Assembly (NCBI GenBank): GCA_002307145.1
Contig: DBTR01000057.1
Span: forward strand, 36,886-49,491
Length of the DNA stretch: 12,606 nucleotides
Origin: Rhodospirillum sp. UBA1311
GTDB taxonomy: Bacteria; Pseudomonadota; Alphaproteobacteria; Rhodospirillales; Rhodospirillaceae
Reading direction: 5' to 3'
In this document: in pieces, positions 1-6,137 of the stretch
Position numbering within the stretch: the first letter of the stretch is position 1
Layout: each line of letters starts with the position of its first letter
Position numbers and translations under genes: made by a program
Notes under the pieces: model-generated
What the model was told of the DNA's origin: nothing
The model's database searches: none
What the model saw: the letters and a program-made list of their open reading frames with translations, nothing else

Positions 1-441
1 GATGCGCCGCTGGTGATCCACAACGCCGCGTTCGACATGAAATTCCTCAATGCCGAACTCAAGCGCTGCAACCGCCCGAGCCTGCCCGACAGCCGCGCCG
101 TCGACACCTTGAAGATCGCGCAGCAACGCTATCCCGGCGCGCGCAACAGCCTCGACGCGCTTTGCCAACGCTTCTCCATCGACAATACCCACCGGACTTT
201 CCACGGCGCGCTGCTCGATACCCGCCTGCTCGCCGAGGTCTATCTCGAACTCAACGGCGGTCGCGAACCCGGCTTCGCCCTCCTCGCCAGCGAGACCAGC
301 GCGTCGGGCGCCGGGATCACCCAGATCGTGGTGAACCGGCCGTTCCGCGAACCCCGCCCCCACGCGCCGCTCGCCGCCGAACTCGCGGCGTTCGAGGCGT
401 TCGTCGAGAAGATCCCGGATGCGATCTGGCGGAAGGGGTAG
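1..441 (+). CDS. dnaQ: DNA polymerase III epsilon subunit, 3'->5' proofreading exonuclease (5' end outside window)
   Basis: The reading frame is open from base 1 and gives 146 residues ending at TAG 439-441, so the N-terminus lies upstream of the window. What remains is the second part of a DEDDh exonuclease. The Exo II motif is in HNAAFDMKFL (N and D ligands, about bases 19-48), and the Exo III motif is HGALLD with the catalytic histidine and last metal-binding aspartate (about bases 202-219). The stretch between them (NSLDALCQRFSIDNTHRT) is characteristic of proteobacterial epsilon. The Exo I motif (DxE) would be upstream and cannot be checked. The final roughly 60 residues form the less conserved tail that in this family contacts the polymerase alpha subunit. 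It removes misincorporated nucleotides within the replicative holoenzyme in the cytoplasm. The gene is convergent with the broken oxidoreductase and is followed directly by a hairpin-rich repeat that may end its transcript. Identification is secure. Confidence 0.95.
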   Translation, partial: DAPLVIHNAAFDMKFLNAELKRCNRPSLPDSRAVDTLKIAQQRYPGARNSLDALCQRFSIDNTHRTFHGALLDTRLLAEVYLELNGGREPGFALLASETSASGAGITQIVVNRPFREPRPHAPLAAELAAFEAFVEKIPDAIWRKG

Positions 442-619
442 GCCGGGCGCTGCCCGGGCCCGCGAAGGGGCTCAGCCCCTTCGATCCCATACACATTGAT
501 GTTTTTGCCGCGAAGCGGCGATCAACCGTCGCGCCGCGGTAAGAATTTATCGCGCTCCGCGCAAAACAAGTTATGGGGTTCTCGGGGCCTGGGCTCCTGA
601 CAGGTCCGGGCGGAGCCCG
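442..619 (+). repeat. Composite hairpin-rich intergenic repeat, copy A
   Basis: This fills the gap between the convergent ends of dnaQ and the broken oxidoreductase. In order it holds: a CCGGGC/GCCCGG hairpin (443-457); a GAAGGGGC-TCA-GCCCCTTC hairpin (464-482) that could end the dnaQ transcript although it has no T-run directly after it; CCCAT; T5 followed by the GCCGC-GAA-GCGGC hairpin (507-519); ATCAACCGTC; GAATTT; the CGCGCTCCGCGCA block (551-563); CAAGTTATGGG (567-577); and a CGGGC-GGA-GCCCG hairpin (607-619). The same blocks recur in copies B, C and D, so this is a repeat family and not chance palindromes. No ORF in it looks like a gene. The function is unknown; a transcript-end or BIME-like role is inferred. 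Confidence 0.8.
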
Positions 620-622
620 CCT

Positions 623-1248
623 TTACAGCTTGAGAAACGCTTCGAGCGCCGCGATCTCGGTGCGCGCGCCACGTTCGTCCTCGGCGATCCGGCGATAGAT
701 CTCCGCCGCGCCCGAATAAATCGCGCGCGCCCCGTCCGTGCCTGCGAACGCCGCGATCTCCTCCATTTCGGCAACCCAGCGGTAGGCCTTCGGCATCATG
801 TCGGGGAGCGCCTTGCCGAAGCGTGCGAGGAGTTGCGGCTGGCTCGCCGCGAGTTCGGCGTGCAGCGCTTCGGCGCTTCCGGCGCGGGTCGCCGCCAGCA
901 CCATCGCCGTGGCGATCGCGGTGAGGCCTTTGGTGATGCCCGCGTAGGACATCTTGAGCGCTGCCGCGGTGCCGACTGATCCCTCCATCACCCGGACGTC
1001 GAGGCCGAAGTTCCCCAGCCGCGCGAGTGCCGCCGCGCCCGGCCCGGCAACGTAGAAGCGCGGTCCGGCCTCGCCGTCCTGCGGCGGCAGGCCGATGATC
1101 GCGCCGTCGGCGAAGACTGCGCCGGTCGCGGCGATCGTCGCCGCGACCGCCTGCTTGGTCGTCACGTCGATCGCGTTGAAATCGACGAACACCGGCCGAC
1201 CGCACTGCCCATCGCTCCCGCCGCAATCACCGCAAATTCGCCCGGCAT
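623..1248 (-). pseudogene. Broken NAD(P)-dependent oxidoreductase, DUF1932 / 6-phosphogluconate dehydrogenase-like family
   Basis: Reading leftward from ATG 1248-1246, the product begins MPGEFAVIAAGAMGSAVGR, the first beta strand and glycine loop of a Rossmann NAD(P) site. That frame stops after 29 residues (stop at 1162-1164). From about position 1190 another frame continues with PVFVDFNAIDVTTKQAV and runs to a stop at 623-625. It carries family hallmarks FADGAIIGLPP, GPRFYVAGP, ALKMSYAGITKG (containing the catalytic-type lysine) and PKAYRWVAEMEEIAAF. Members of this family normally have about 70-75 residues between these two parts, covering the rest of the Rossmann domain. They are missing, and the junction also changes frame. 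The simplest reading is an internal deletion of roughly 220 bp, not a multiple of three. A 285-residue ORF exists in the second frame, but its first part translates repeat DNA. The remnant cannot form a cofactor domain, so it is called non-functional. Its substrate is not known. Confidence 0.85.
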
Positions 1249-1352
1249 GGTTTCGCCCTTCGGAGGTTGTACGTTCCTCGGAAGGTGAGCTCCGGCGGTG
1301 CGGACGGCAAGTCCCGGCGCGGTTGGAAACAAGGGGAAGGTTGACGGCGGAA

Positions 1353-1502
1353 GGCCGGGCGTTGCCCGGGCCCGCCAAGGGCCGAAAGGCCCTTGGAACC
1401 CATAACTTTCGTGCGCGGAGCGCGACAAATTCTTGCTGCGTGACGGTCGATGGCCGCTTCGCGGCAAAATCGGAACTCATGGGTCGAGGGGCGAACCCCT
1501 CG
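1353..1502 (-). repeat. Composite hairpin-rich intergenic repeat, copy B (core inverted relative to copy A)
   Basis: This lies in the 278-bp gap between the grpE stop and the start of the broken oxidoreductase, both on the minus strand. On the plus strand it shows CCGGGC-GTT-GCCCGG (1355-1369), a perfect 9-bp stem CCAAGGGCC-GAAA-GGCCCTTGG (1375-1396), CCCATAACTT (1399-1408), TGCGCGGAGCGCG (1412-1424), GCCGC-TTC-GCGGC (1453-1465) and CGAGGGG-CGAA-CCCCTCG (1485-1502). Read on the minus strand, the core order and sequence match copy A, including an identical 13-base CGCGCTCCGCGCA block and AAGAATTT. None of the stems is followed by a clear T-run in the direction of grpE transcription. The remaining bases up to 1352 are the untranslated leader of the broken gene, and no convincing promoter was seen there. 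Confidence 0.78.
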
Positions 1503-1526
1503 CAGGTACGGGCAGAGTTTTAAACC

Positions 1527-2156
1527 TTAAGCCTGGGTATCCACGGTCTTGCCCGGGCCGCCAAGCTCTTGGCCGGTGCCCTTCGGGCCGCCCTTGGAGA
1601 CCACCACCATCGCGGCGCGGAGCAGGCGGTCGTGGATGGCGTAGCCGGTCTGGAACACCTGGACCACGGTGCCCGACGGCACCGAGGTGTCCTCGATCTC
1701 CTGGACCGCCTGGTGGACATGCGGGTCGAACGGCGCGCCGACGCCGGGCACGGTTTTGATCGCGTTGCGTTCGAGGGTATCGAGCAGGCCTTTTTCGGTC
1801 ATTTCCAGGCCGACGATGAGGTTCTTCACCGCTTCGTCGGTGGGGGCCTCGCCCTGCGGCACGGCGGCGAGCGCGCGGCGGAGGTTGTCGGCCACCGGCA
1901 GAATTCCCATGGCGAGCGGCTGCTGCGCGTAGCGGAGCTTCTGCTCCAACTCGGCGGCGGTGCGCTTGCGCAGGTTTTCCATTTCGGCGTGGGCGCGGAT
2001 ATAGGCGTCTTTCAGCTTCGCGACCTCGGCCTCAAGCTCGGCGATGCGGTCCTCGGCCTTGGGCGCGGCGTCTTCCGCGTTCGGGGTTTCCGGCGCGGCG
2101 GCGTCGGGCTGGACGGTTGCGTCGGGGCGGATGGCTTCGGGGTTTTCGGTGCTCAT
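1527..2156 (-). CDS. grpE: GrpE, nucleotide exchange factor for DnaK
   Basis: This is a protein of 209 residues, usual for alphaproteobacterial GrpE. Residues 1-34 are an acidic, Pro/Ala-rich disordered head. Residues 35-75 form the long coiled-coil helix with the MENLRKR motif (59-65), followed by PVADNLRRAL (87-96). The beta-wing domain that touches the DnaK nucleotide-binding domain spans about 136-188 and includes PFDPHVHQAV and GYAIHDRLLRAAMVVVSK. GrpE works as a dimer in the cytoplasm, opening DnaK to release ADP during the chaperone cycle. Its C-terminal tail is Gly/Pro-rich. The ATG at 2156-2154 is chosen because it starts at the conserved head, although no strong Shine-Dalgarno sequence precedes it. 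It lies 45 bp downstream of hrcA on the same strand and is probably co-transcribed with it. dnaK and dnaJ are not in the window. Confidence 0.97.
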   Translation of the reverse strand: MSTENPEAIRPDATVQPDAAAPETPNAEDAAPKAEDRIAELEAEVAKLKDAYIRAHAEMENLRKRTAAELEQKLRYAQQPLAMGILPVADNLRRALAAVPQGEAPTDEAVKNLIVGLEMTEKGLLDTLERNAIKTVPGVGAPFDPHVHQAVQEIEDTSVPSGTVVQVFQTGYAIHDRLLRAAMVVVSKGGPKGTGQELGGPGKTVDTQA

Positions 2157-2201
2157 GGGTTCGCGATGCTGTTGTTTTCGGGTTGCGACGAGATCGGCGG
2201 C

Positions 2202-3272
2202 TCAGCCGATCAGGCGGGTGAGAACCTTGGCGGTGAAATCCACCAACGGAATGATTCGACCATAGTTCAGGCGGGTCGGGCCGACCACACCAATCGCGCC
2301 GACGATCTTGTCCGGGCTCGAACGGAACGGCGCGACGATCAGCGACGAGCCCGAGGTGTCGAACAACGGGTTGTCGGAGCCGATGAAGATTTGGACGCCT
2401 TCCGCCTGATTCGCAATATCCAAAAGCGAAAGCATCCGCTCCTTGGTTTCGAGGGCCTCGAACAGGTTGCGGATCTGGTCGAGCTCCTCAAGCGCGTGGA
2501 CGTCCTGGAGCAGGTTGGCCTGGCCGCGCACGATCAGCGCGCCGCCCGAGCCCTTGGTCTCGCCACCCCAGACCGCGAGGCCGTCCTCCACCACCTTCTT
2601 GGTCAGCGCGTCGATCTCGCTCCTGTGGCGTTCGAGTTCGGCGGAGACGAAGCTGCGCGCCTCGGCCATGGTGCGGCCGACGATGTTGGCGTTGAGGTAG
2701 TTGGTCGCCTCGGTCAGCACCGAGGGCGGCAGGTCGGCGGGAATCGCGATGATCCGGTTTTCGACCAGTCCGTCGCGGTTGACCGTGACCACCAGGGCGC
2801 GGCCGTCGGAAAGCGCGACGAACTCGACGTGCTTCAGCGGCGCTTCCGCCTTCGGCGCGAACACCAGCCCGGCGCAGCGCGACAGGCCTGAGAGCAGGGT
2901 CGTGGTGCTTTCGAGCGCGGTGGCGAAGTCGCGGCCGTTCTGGCGGCAGTGCGCCTCGATCAGCGAACGGTCGTTGGCGTCGAGGTGGCCGATCTCCATC
3001 AGCCCGGAAACGAAGAATCGCAATCCCGCTTCGGTCGGCAGGCGTCCGGCGGAGGTGTGCGGCGCGTAGATCAGCCCGAGGGATTCCAACTCCGCCATCA
3101 CCGCGCGGATGCTCGCCGGGGAAAGCGGACGCGGCAGCCGCGCCGAAAGCGTGCGCGAACCGACAGGCTCGCCGGTCTCGACGTAGCTGTCGACGATCAG
3201 GCGGAAGACCTCGCGCGATCGGTCGTTCAATTGCCGGATCGGCGAAGCGGCGGGCGAAACCTGTTCGGGCAT
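2202..3272 (-). CDS. hrcA: HrcA, heat-inducible transcription repressor
   Basis: This is a protein of 356 residues, close to the family norm of about 340-350. The N-terminal winged helix (about 18-80) is followed by the diagnostic HTSAGRLPTEAGLRFFV motif (72-88). The GAF-like and inserted dimerisation regions follow, ending in the conserved VGVVGPTRLNYGRIIPLVDF block near the C-terminus. HrcA dimers bind CIRCE operators, usually upstream of groESL, and need GroEL for activity, so free GroEL reports folding stress. I could not find a CIRCE inverted repeat (TTAGCACTC-N9-GAGTGCTAA) in the region upstream of this gene, so autoregulation is not supported here. It heads a probable hrcA-grpE transcript and is divergent from rph. 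The ATG at 3272 fits the usual short extension before the winged helix; the ribosome-binding site is weak. Confidence 0.97.
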   Translation of the reverse strand: MPEQVSPAASPIRQLNDRSREVFRLIVDSYVETGEPVGSRTLSARLPRPLSPASIRAVMAELESLGLIYAPHTSAGRLPTEAGLRFFVSGLMEIGHLDANDRSLIEAHCRQNGRDFATALESTTTLLSGLSRCAGLVFAPKAEAPLKHVEFVALSDGRALVVTVNRDGLVENRIIAIPADLPPSVLTEATNYLNANIVGRTMAEARSFVSAELERHRSEIDALTKKVVEDGLAVWGGETKGSGGALIVRGQANLLQDVHALEELDQIRNLFEALETKERMLSLLDIANQAEGVQIFIGSDNPLFDTSGSSLIVAPFRSSPDKIVGAIGVVGPTRLNYGRIIPLVDFTAKVLTRLIG

Positions 3273-3419
3273 GGCGGTTGGGGCTCGTGCAATTGTCCAA
3301 CACTTGAATTAGTGCATCGCACGGCAAAGGGGAAGCGGCACGCGCCATCGCCGACCTTGTGTTTTACGCGCCGGATGGGTACACCCCATGGGTCATTGGA
3401 AGCTGAAAAGGAAGCCGTC
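3273..3419. promoter_or_regulatory. Divergent promoter region between hrcA and rph
   Basis: This 147-bp non-coding stretch separates two divergent operons, so it must contain a promoter for each. For rph, a weak sigma-70-like pair can be drawn: TTGTGT (3357-3362), 17-bp spacer, TACACC (3380-3385), each hexamer matching consensus at only about three positions. An inverted repeat ATGGG-TACAC-CCCAT (3375-3389) covers that -10 and could be an operator. For hrcA, a loose CTTCCC-N17-CTAATT pair on the minus strand resembles an alphaproteobacterial RpoH site only partly. No CIRCE was seen. The rph ribosome-binding site AAGGAAG (3408-3414) is clear. That the region holds promoters is near certain from gene layout; the exact boxes are tentative. 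Confidence 0.45.
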
Positions 3420-4139
3420 ATGCGTCCCTCCGGTCGGGCCTTCGACGCCCTGCGCACCATTTCCCTAGAGCCCAACGTCGCCAAGCACGCCGAAGGTTCC
3501 TGCCTGGTGAAGTTCGGCGACACCCACGTCTTGTGCACCGCCTCGGTCGAGGCGCGCGTGCCGTCGTGGATGCGCAACACCGGGCGCGGCTGGATCACCG
3601 CCGAATACGGCATGCTGCCCCGCGCCACCCACGATCGCACCGAGCGCGAAGCCCGCAAGGGCCAGAACGGCCGCACCCACGAAATCCAGCGCCTGATCGG
3701 CCGCTCGCTCCGCGCCGTCGCCGACTTGAAGGCGATGGGCGAGCACTCGATCAAGATCGACTGCGACGTTCTCCAGGCCGATGGCGGCACCCGCACCGCG
3801 TCGATCACCGGCGGCTACGTCGCGCTGTTCCTCGCATTCCAGAAGCTCCGCTCGATGGGCGTGCTGCCGACGATCCCGCTGAAAGATTACGTCGCGGCGG
3901 TGAGCTGCGGCCTTTACAAAGGCCAGCCGGTGCTCGATCTCGATTACGACGAGGACTCGAACGCGGACGCCGACGCCAACTTCGTCCTCACCGGACAGGG
4001 CGGCATCGTCGAGATCCAGGGCACCGCGGAACACGATCCGTTCCGCCAGGAGCAGTTCCTCGAACTCCTGGAACTCGCGAAAAAGGGCGTCACCGACCTC
4101 GTACGGATGCAAAAGCAGGTTCTCGGCACCGGAGCGTAA
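3420..4139 (+). CDS. rph: Ribonuclease PH (phosphorolytic tRNA 3' exonuclease)
   Basis: This is a protein of 239 residues, matching the family length (about 238). The start ATG 3420-3422 begins the canonical MRPSGR and is preceded by AAGGAAG at 3408-3414. The frame stays open upstream to 2949, but that part runs antisense through hrcA and is not coding. Family signatures are GDTHVLCTASVE (33-44), GRGWITAEYGMLPRAT (55-70), GRTHEIQRLIGRSLRAV (84-100) with the phosphate-binding arginine, IDCDVLQADGGTRTASITGG (113-132), and the acidic LDLDYDEDSNADADANFV (172-189) with the metal/catalytic aspartates. The enzyme forms a hexamer in the cytoplasm and uses phosphate to trim nucleotides 3' of the CCA end of tRNA precursors. 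rdgB begins 4 bp after its stop, so the two genes form one operon. Confidence 0.98.
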   Translation: MRPSGRAFDALRTISLEPNVAKHAEGSCLVKFGDTHVLCTASVEARVPSWMRNTGRGWITAEYGMLPRATHDRTEREARKGQNGRTHEIQRLIGRSLRAVADLKAMGEHSIKIDCDVLQADGGTRTASITGGYVALFLAFQKLRSMGVLPTIPLKDYVAAVSCGLYKGQPVLDLDYDEDSNADADANFVLTGQGGIVEIQGTAEHDPFRQEQFLELLELAKKGVTDLVRMQKQVLGTGA

Positions 4140-4143
4140 ATCC

Positions 4144-4752
4144 ATGGCCCGTCGCTTCGACGACGCAAAACTGGTGATCGCCAGCCACAACGCCGGCAAG
4201 GTCCGCGAAATCGCGGACCTGCTCGACGGCCGGGCGATCGCCGTGGTTTCGGCGGCCGGCCTCGGCCTGCCCGAGCCCGAGGAAACCGGCGAAACCTTTG
4301 CCGACAACGCCAGGCTCAAAGCCAAGGCGGCGGCGGAAGCCTCGGGCCTGCCCGCCCTCGCCGACGATTCCGGCCTCTGCGTCGTCGCCCTCGACGGCGC
4401 GCCCGGCATTTATTCGGCGCGCTGGGCCGGGCCGAACCGCGACTTCGGCCACGCCATGGAGCGGATCAAGGTCGCCCTCGACGATACCTCCGACCGCGAA
4501 GCCTACTTCGTCTGCGTCCTCGCCCTCGCCTGGCCCGACGGCCACTGCGAAACCTTCGAAGGCCGGGTCTACGGCACCCTCACCTTCCCGCCGCGCGGCG
4601 ACAAGGGCTTCGGCTACGACCCGATCTTCGAACCCGTCGGCGACGCCAGAACCTTCGCCGAAATGGACCCGGCGGAAAAACACCGGATGTCCCACCGCGC
4701 CCAGGCCTTCGACCTCCTGCTCGCGGCGTGCTTCAACGCGAAGTCGGCGTGA
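4144..4752 (+). CDS. rdgB: dITP/XTP pyrophosphatase (non-canonical purine NTP hydrolase)
   Basis: This is a protein of 202 residues of the Ham1/RdgB family. It shows SHNAGK (14-19) at the nucleotide/phosphate site, ETGETFADNA (47-56), the catalytic ADDSGL (73-78), GIYSARWAG (88-96), GDKGFGYDPIF (152-162) and KHRMSHRAQAF (179-189), all hallmark blocks. It hydrolyses dITP, dXTP and ITP to monophosphates plus pyrophosphate, keeping deaminated purines out of DNA and RNA. The gene is separated from rph by only 4 bp and has no strong Shine-Dalgarno of its own, so translation is probably coupled to rph. The pair rph-rdgB is a recurring neighbourhood in alphaproteobacteria. Third codon positions are strongly C-biased, unlike the first half of hemW that follows. 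A composite repeat follows its stop. Confidence 0.98.
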   Translation: MARRFDDAKLVIASHNAGKVREIADLLDGRAIAVVSAAGLGLPEPEETGETFADNARLKAKAAAEASGLPALADDSGLCVVALDGAPGIYSARWAGPNRDFGHAMERIKVALDDTSDREAYFVCVLALAWPDGHCETFEGRVYGTLTFPPRGDKGFGYDPIFEPVGDARTFAEMDPAEKHRMSHRAQAFDLLLAACFNAKSA

Positions 4753-4760
4753 AGATTAAA

Positions 4761-4947
4761 GGGCAGGGGCTTTGCCCCTGGACCTCATTGGGGCCGCGGG
4801 CCCCAAACCCCACTTGTGTTACGCCGCGAAGCGGCAATCGACCGACACGCTGCGTGACGGTTGAATCGCGCTTCGCGCAAAAACCAAGTTATGGGATCAA
4901 AGGGGCTGAGCCCCTTTGCGGGTGTGGGCGGAGCCCACGCGTTTTTT
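4761..4947 (+). repeat. Composite hairpin-rich intergenic repeat, copy C
   Basis: This is the largest copy and fills the 205-bp gap between rdgB and hemW. Hairpins in order are: CAGGGGC-TTT-GCCCCTG (4764-4780); TTGGGGCC-GCG-GGCCCCAA (4788-4806); the shared GCCGC-GAA-GCGGC (4823-4835); CGCGCTTCGCGCA (4867-4879, one base different from copies A and B); CAAGTTATGGG (4885-4895, identical to copy A); AAAGGGGC-TGA-GCCCCTTT (4899-4917); and the terminator-like GTGGGC-GGA-GCCCAC near its right end. The core has the same orientation as copy A. It also contains GCTGCGTGACGGT, which recurs in copy B on the plus strand (1435-1447), again showing shuffled modules. No gene is seen in it. Confidence 0.8.
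4923..4947 (+). terminator. Rho-independent terminator at right end of repeat C
   Basis: The stem GTGGGC (4924-4929) pairs with GCCCAC (4933-4938) around a GGA loop. GCG and a run of six T (4942-4947) follow. The position and strand suit the end of the rph-rdgB transcript. It ends only 10 bp before the hemW ATG, which is odd if hemW belongs to the same operon. Part of the stem resembles the right-end hairpin of copy A, so the terminator is a module of the repeat. Confidence 0.65.
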
Positions 4948-4957
4948 GAGAGCATTC

Positions 4958-6124
4958 ATGACCCAGCCGCCTGAGACCGCATTTCATCTGTACGTTCACT
5001 GGCCGTATTGCCGCGCCAAGTGCGGGTACTGCGACTTTGCCAGCGTGGTGCCGAAATTTGCGTGGGATCCGGCGAAGTTCATTGCCGCGTATCGGGCGGA
5101 TATCGCGGCGTTGCGGGCGCGGACCGGTGCGCGGGAATTGGGCTCGGTATTTTTCGGCGGCGGCACGCCGTCGCTGGCGGAGCCCGAGGTGATCGGCGCG
5201 GTGATCGACGCGGCGATGGCGGCGTGGGAGCCGCGGGCCGATCTTGAGGTGACGCTTGAGGCCAATCCCGGGACGATCGGCAAGAAGGGATTGCGGGCGC
5301 TGCGCGACGTCGGGATCAACCGGTTGTCGGTTGGGGCGCAGGCGTTCGATCCGGTGGCGCTCGACAAGCTCGGGCGAACCCACACGGTGGACGAGACCAA
5401 GCACGTGCTGACCTGGGCGCACGACATTTTCACCCGGCTGTCGTTCGATTTGATCACCGCGCGACCGGGGCAGAGCCCGAAGGTTTGGGAAGAGGAACTG
5501 CGCGGCGCGCTGGAGTTCGCGGGCGAACATCTGTCGATCTACCAGCTCACCGTCGAGGATGGCACGCCCCTGGCGCGCGCGGTGGCGGAAGGCCGGGTGA
5601 CGATGCCCGACGAAGACACCTCCGCCGAGATTTTCGAGGATACCCGTCGGGTGATGGCGGAATTCGGCCGCCCGGCGTATGAAGTGTCGAACTTCGCCAA
5701 GCCCGGCGCGGAGTGTCGCCACAACCTCAGCATTTGGCGCGGGGCGGACTACGGCGGCGTCGGTCCGGCGGCGCACGGCCGGGTGACCACCGAAGACGGT
5801 TGGTTCGCGACCCGCCACGCACCGGATTCCGCCCAATGGGTCAAGGGCCCGCCCGCGCCGCGCTACGAGCCTCTCACCATCGAGGATCGGGCGCGCGAGC
5901 ACATCCTGATGGCGCTGCGCCTCACCGAAGGCGTCACCCACCAGGCCTTTGCCGCCCGCTTCGCCACCCACGGCCTCAAGGACCCGCGCGAGATGATGAA
6001 TCTCGAAGCCCTGGAAGAGGCGGTGGATCTCGGCCTGATGACCAGCGACGACGCAGCGGTGCGCGCCACCGACGCCGGCGTGATGGTCCTCAACACCCTC
6101 ACCTCGCGCCTGATCGGCCAATAG
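4958..6124 (+). CDS. hemW: HemW, radical SAM heme chaperone (formerly annotated as oxygen-independent coproporphyrinogen oxidase-like)
   Basis: This is a protein of 388 residues. The radical SAM cluster motif is C18-x3-C22-x2-C25 in HWPYCRAKCGYCDF, followed by the SAM-binding GGGTPSL and by LEANPGT and GINRLSVGAQAF typical of the HemN/HemW group. QLTVEDGTPLARAV and YEVSNFAKPGAECRHNLSIW follow, and a HemN C-terminal domain occupies roughly the last 100 residues. The short N-terminus points to HemW, which binds and passes on heme, rather than the true coproporphyrinogen oxidase HemN. The heme-binding HNxxYW motif known in the family reads HNLSIW here (255-260), with Ile for Tyr. The ATG at 4958 starts the conserved region; a TTG at 4916 in frame lies inside repeat C and is rejected. 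Codon choice shifts from G-ending in the first half to C-ending in the second. The DUF1543 gene follows closely. Confidence 0.93.
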   Translation: MTQPPETAFHLYVHWPYCRAKCGYCDFASVVPKFAWDPAKFIAAYRADIAALRARTGARELGSVFFGGGTPSLAEPEVIGAVIDAAMAAWEPRADLEVTLEANPGTIGKKGLRALRDVGINRLSVGAQAFDPVALDKLGRTHTVDETKHVLTWAHDIFTRLSFDLITARPGQSPKVWEEELRGALEFAGEHLSIYQLTVEDGTPLARAVAEGRVTMPDEDTSAEIFEDTRRVMAEFGRPAYEVSNFAKPGAECRHNLSIWRGADYGGVGPAAHGRVTTEDGWFATRHAPDSAQWVKGPPAPRYEPLTIEDRAREHILMALRLTEGVTHQAFAARFATHGLKDPREMMNLEALEEAVDLGLMTSDDAAVRATDAGVMVLNTLTSRLIGQ

Positions 6125-6137
6125 GAGGACAGGAACC

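Noticed and set aside
442..619. Repeat copy A as a structured non-coding RNA or riboswitch
   Set aside because: The stems are short local palindromes shared with other gene ends, with no conserved riboswitch core. A repeat family explains them better.
623..1480. Reading the oxidoreductase as an intact 285-residue gene
   Set aside because: Its first roughly 95 residues translate repeat copy B and the leader, while the true glycine-loop start lies in another frame from ATG 1248.
1569..2891. Long plus-strand open frame of 440 codons
   Set aside because: It runs antisense through grpE and hrcA, both with clear family motifs. It is a high-GC shadow frame with low-complexity, Gly/Arg-rich translation.
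2949..3419. Plus-strand frame upstream of and in phase with rph
   Set aside because: It is antisense to hrcA and crosses the promoter region. RNase PH of normal length starts at 3420 with a good ribosome-binding site.
4916..4957. Upstream TTG start for hemW
   Set aside because: It would add 14 residues encoded by the terminator hairpin of repeat C. ATG 4958 begins the conserved N-terminus.
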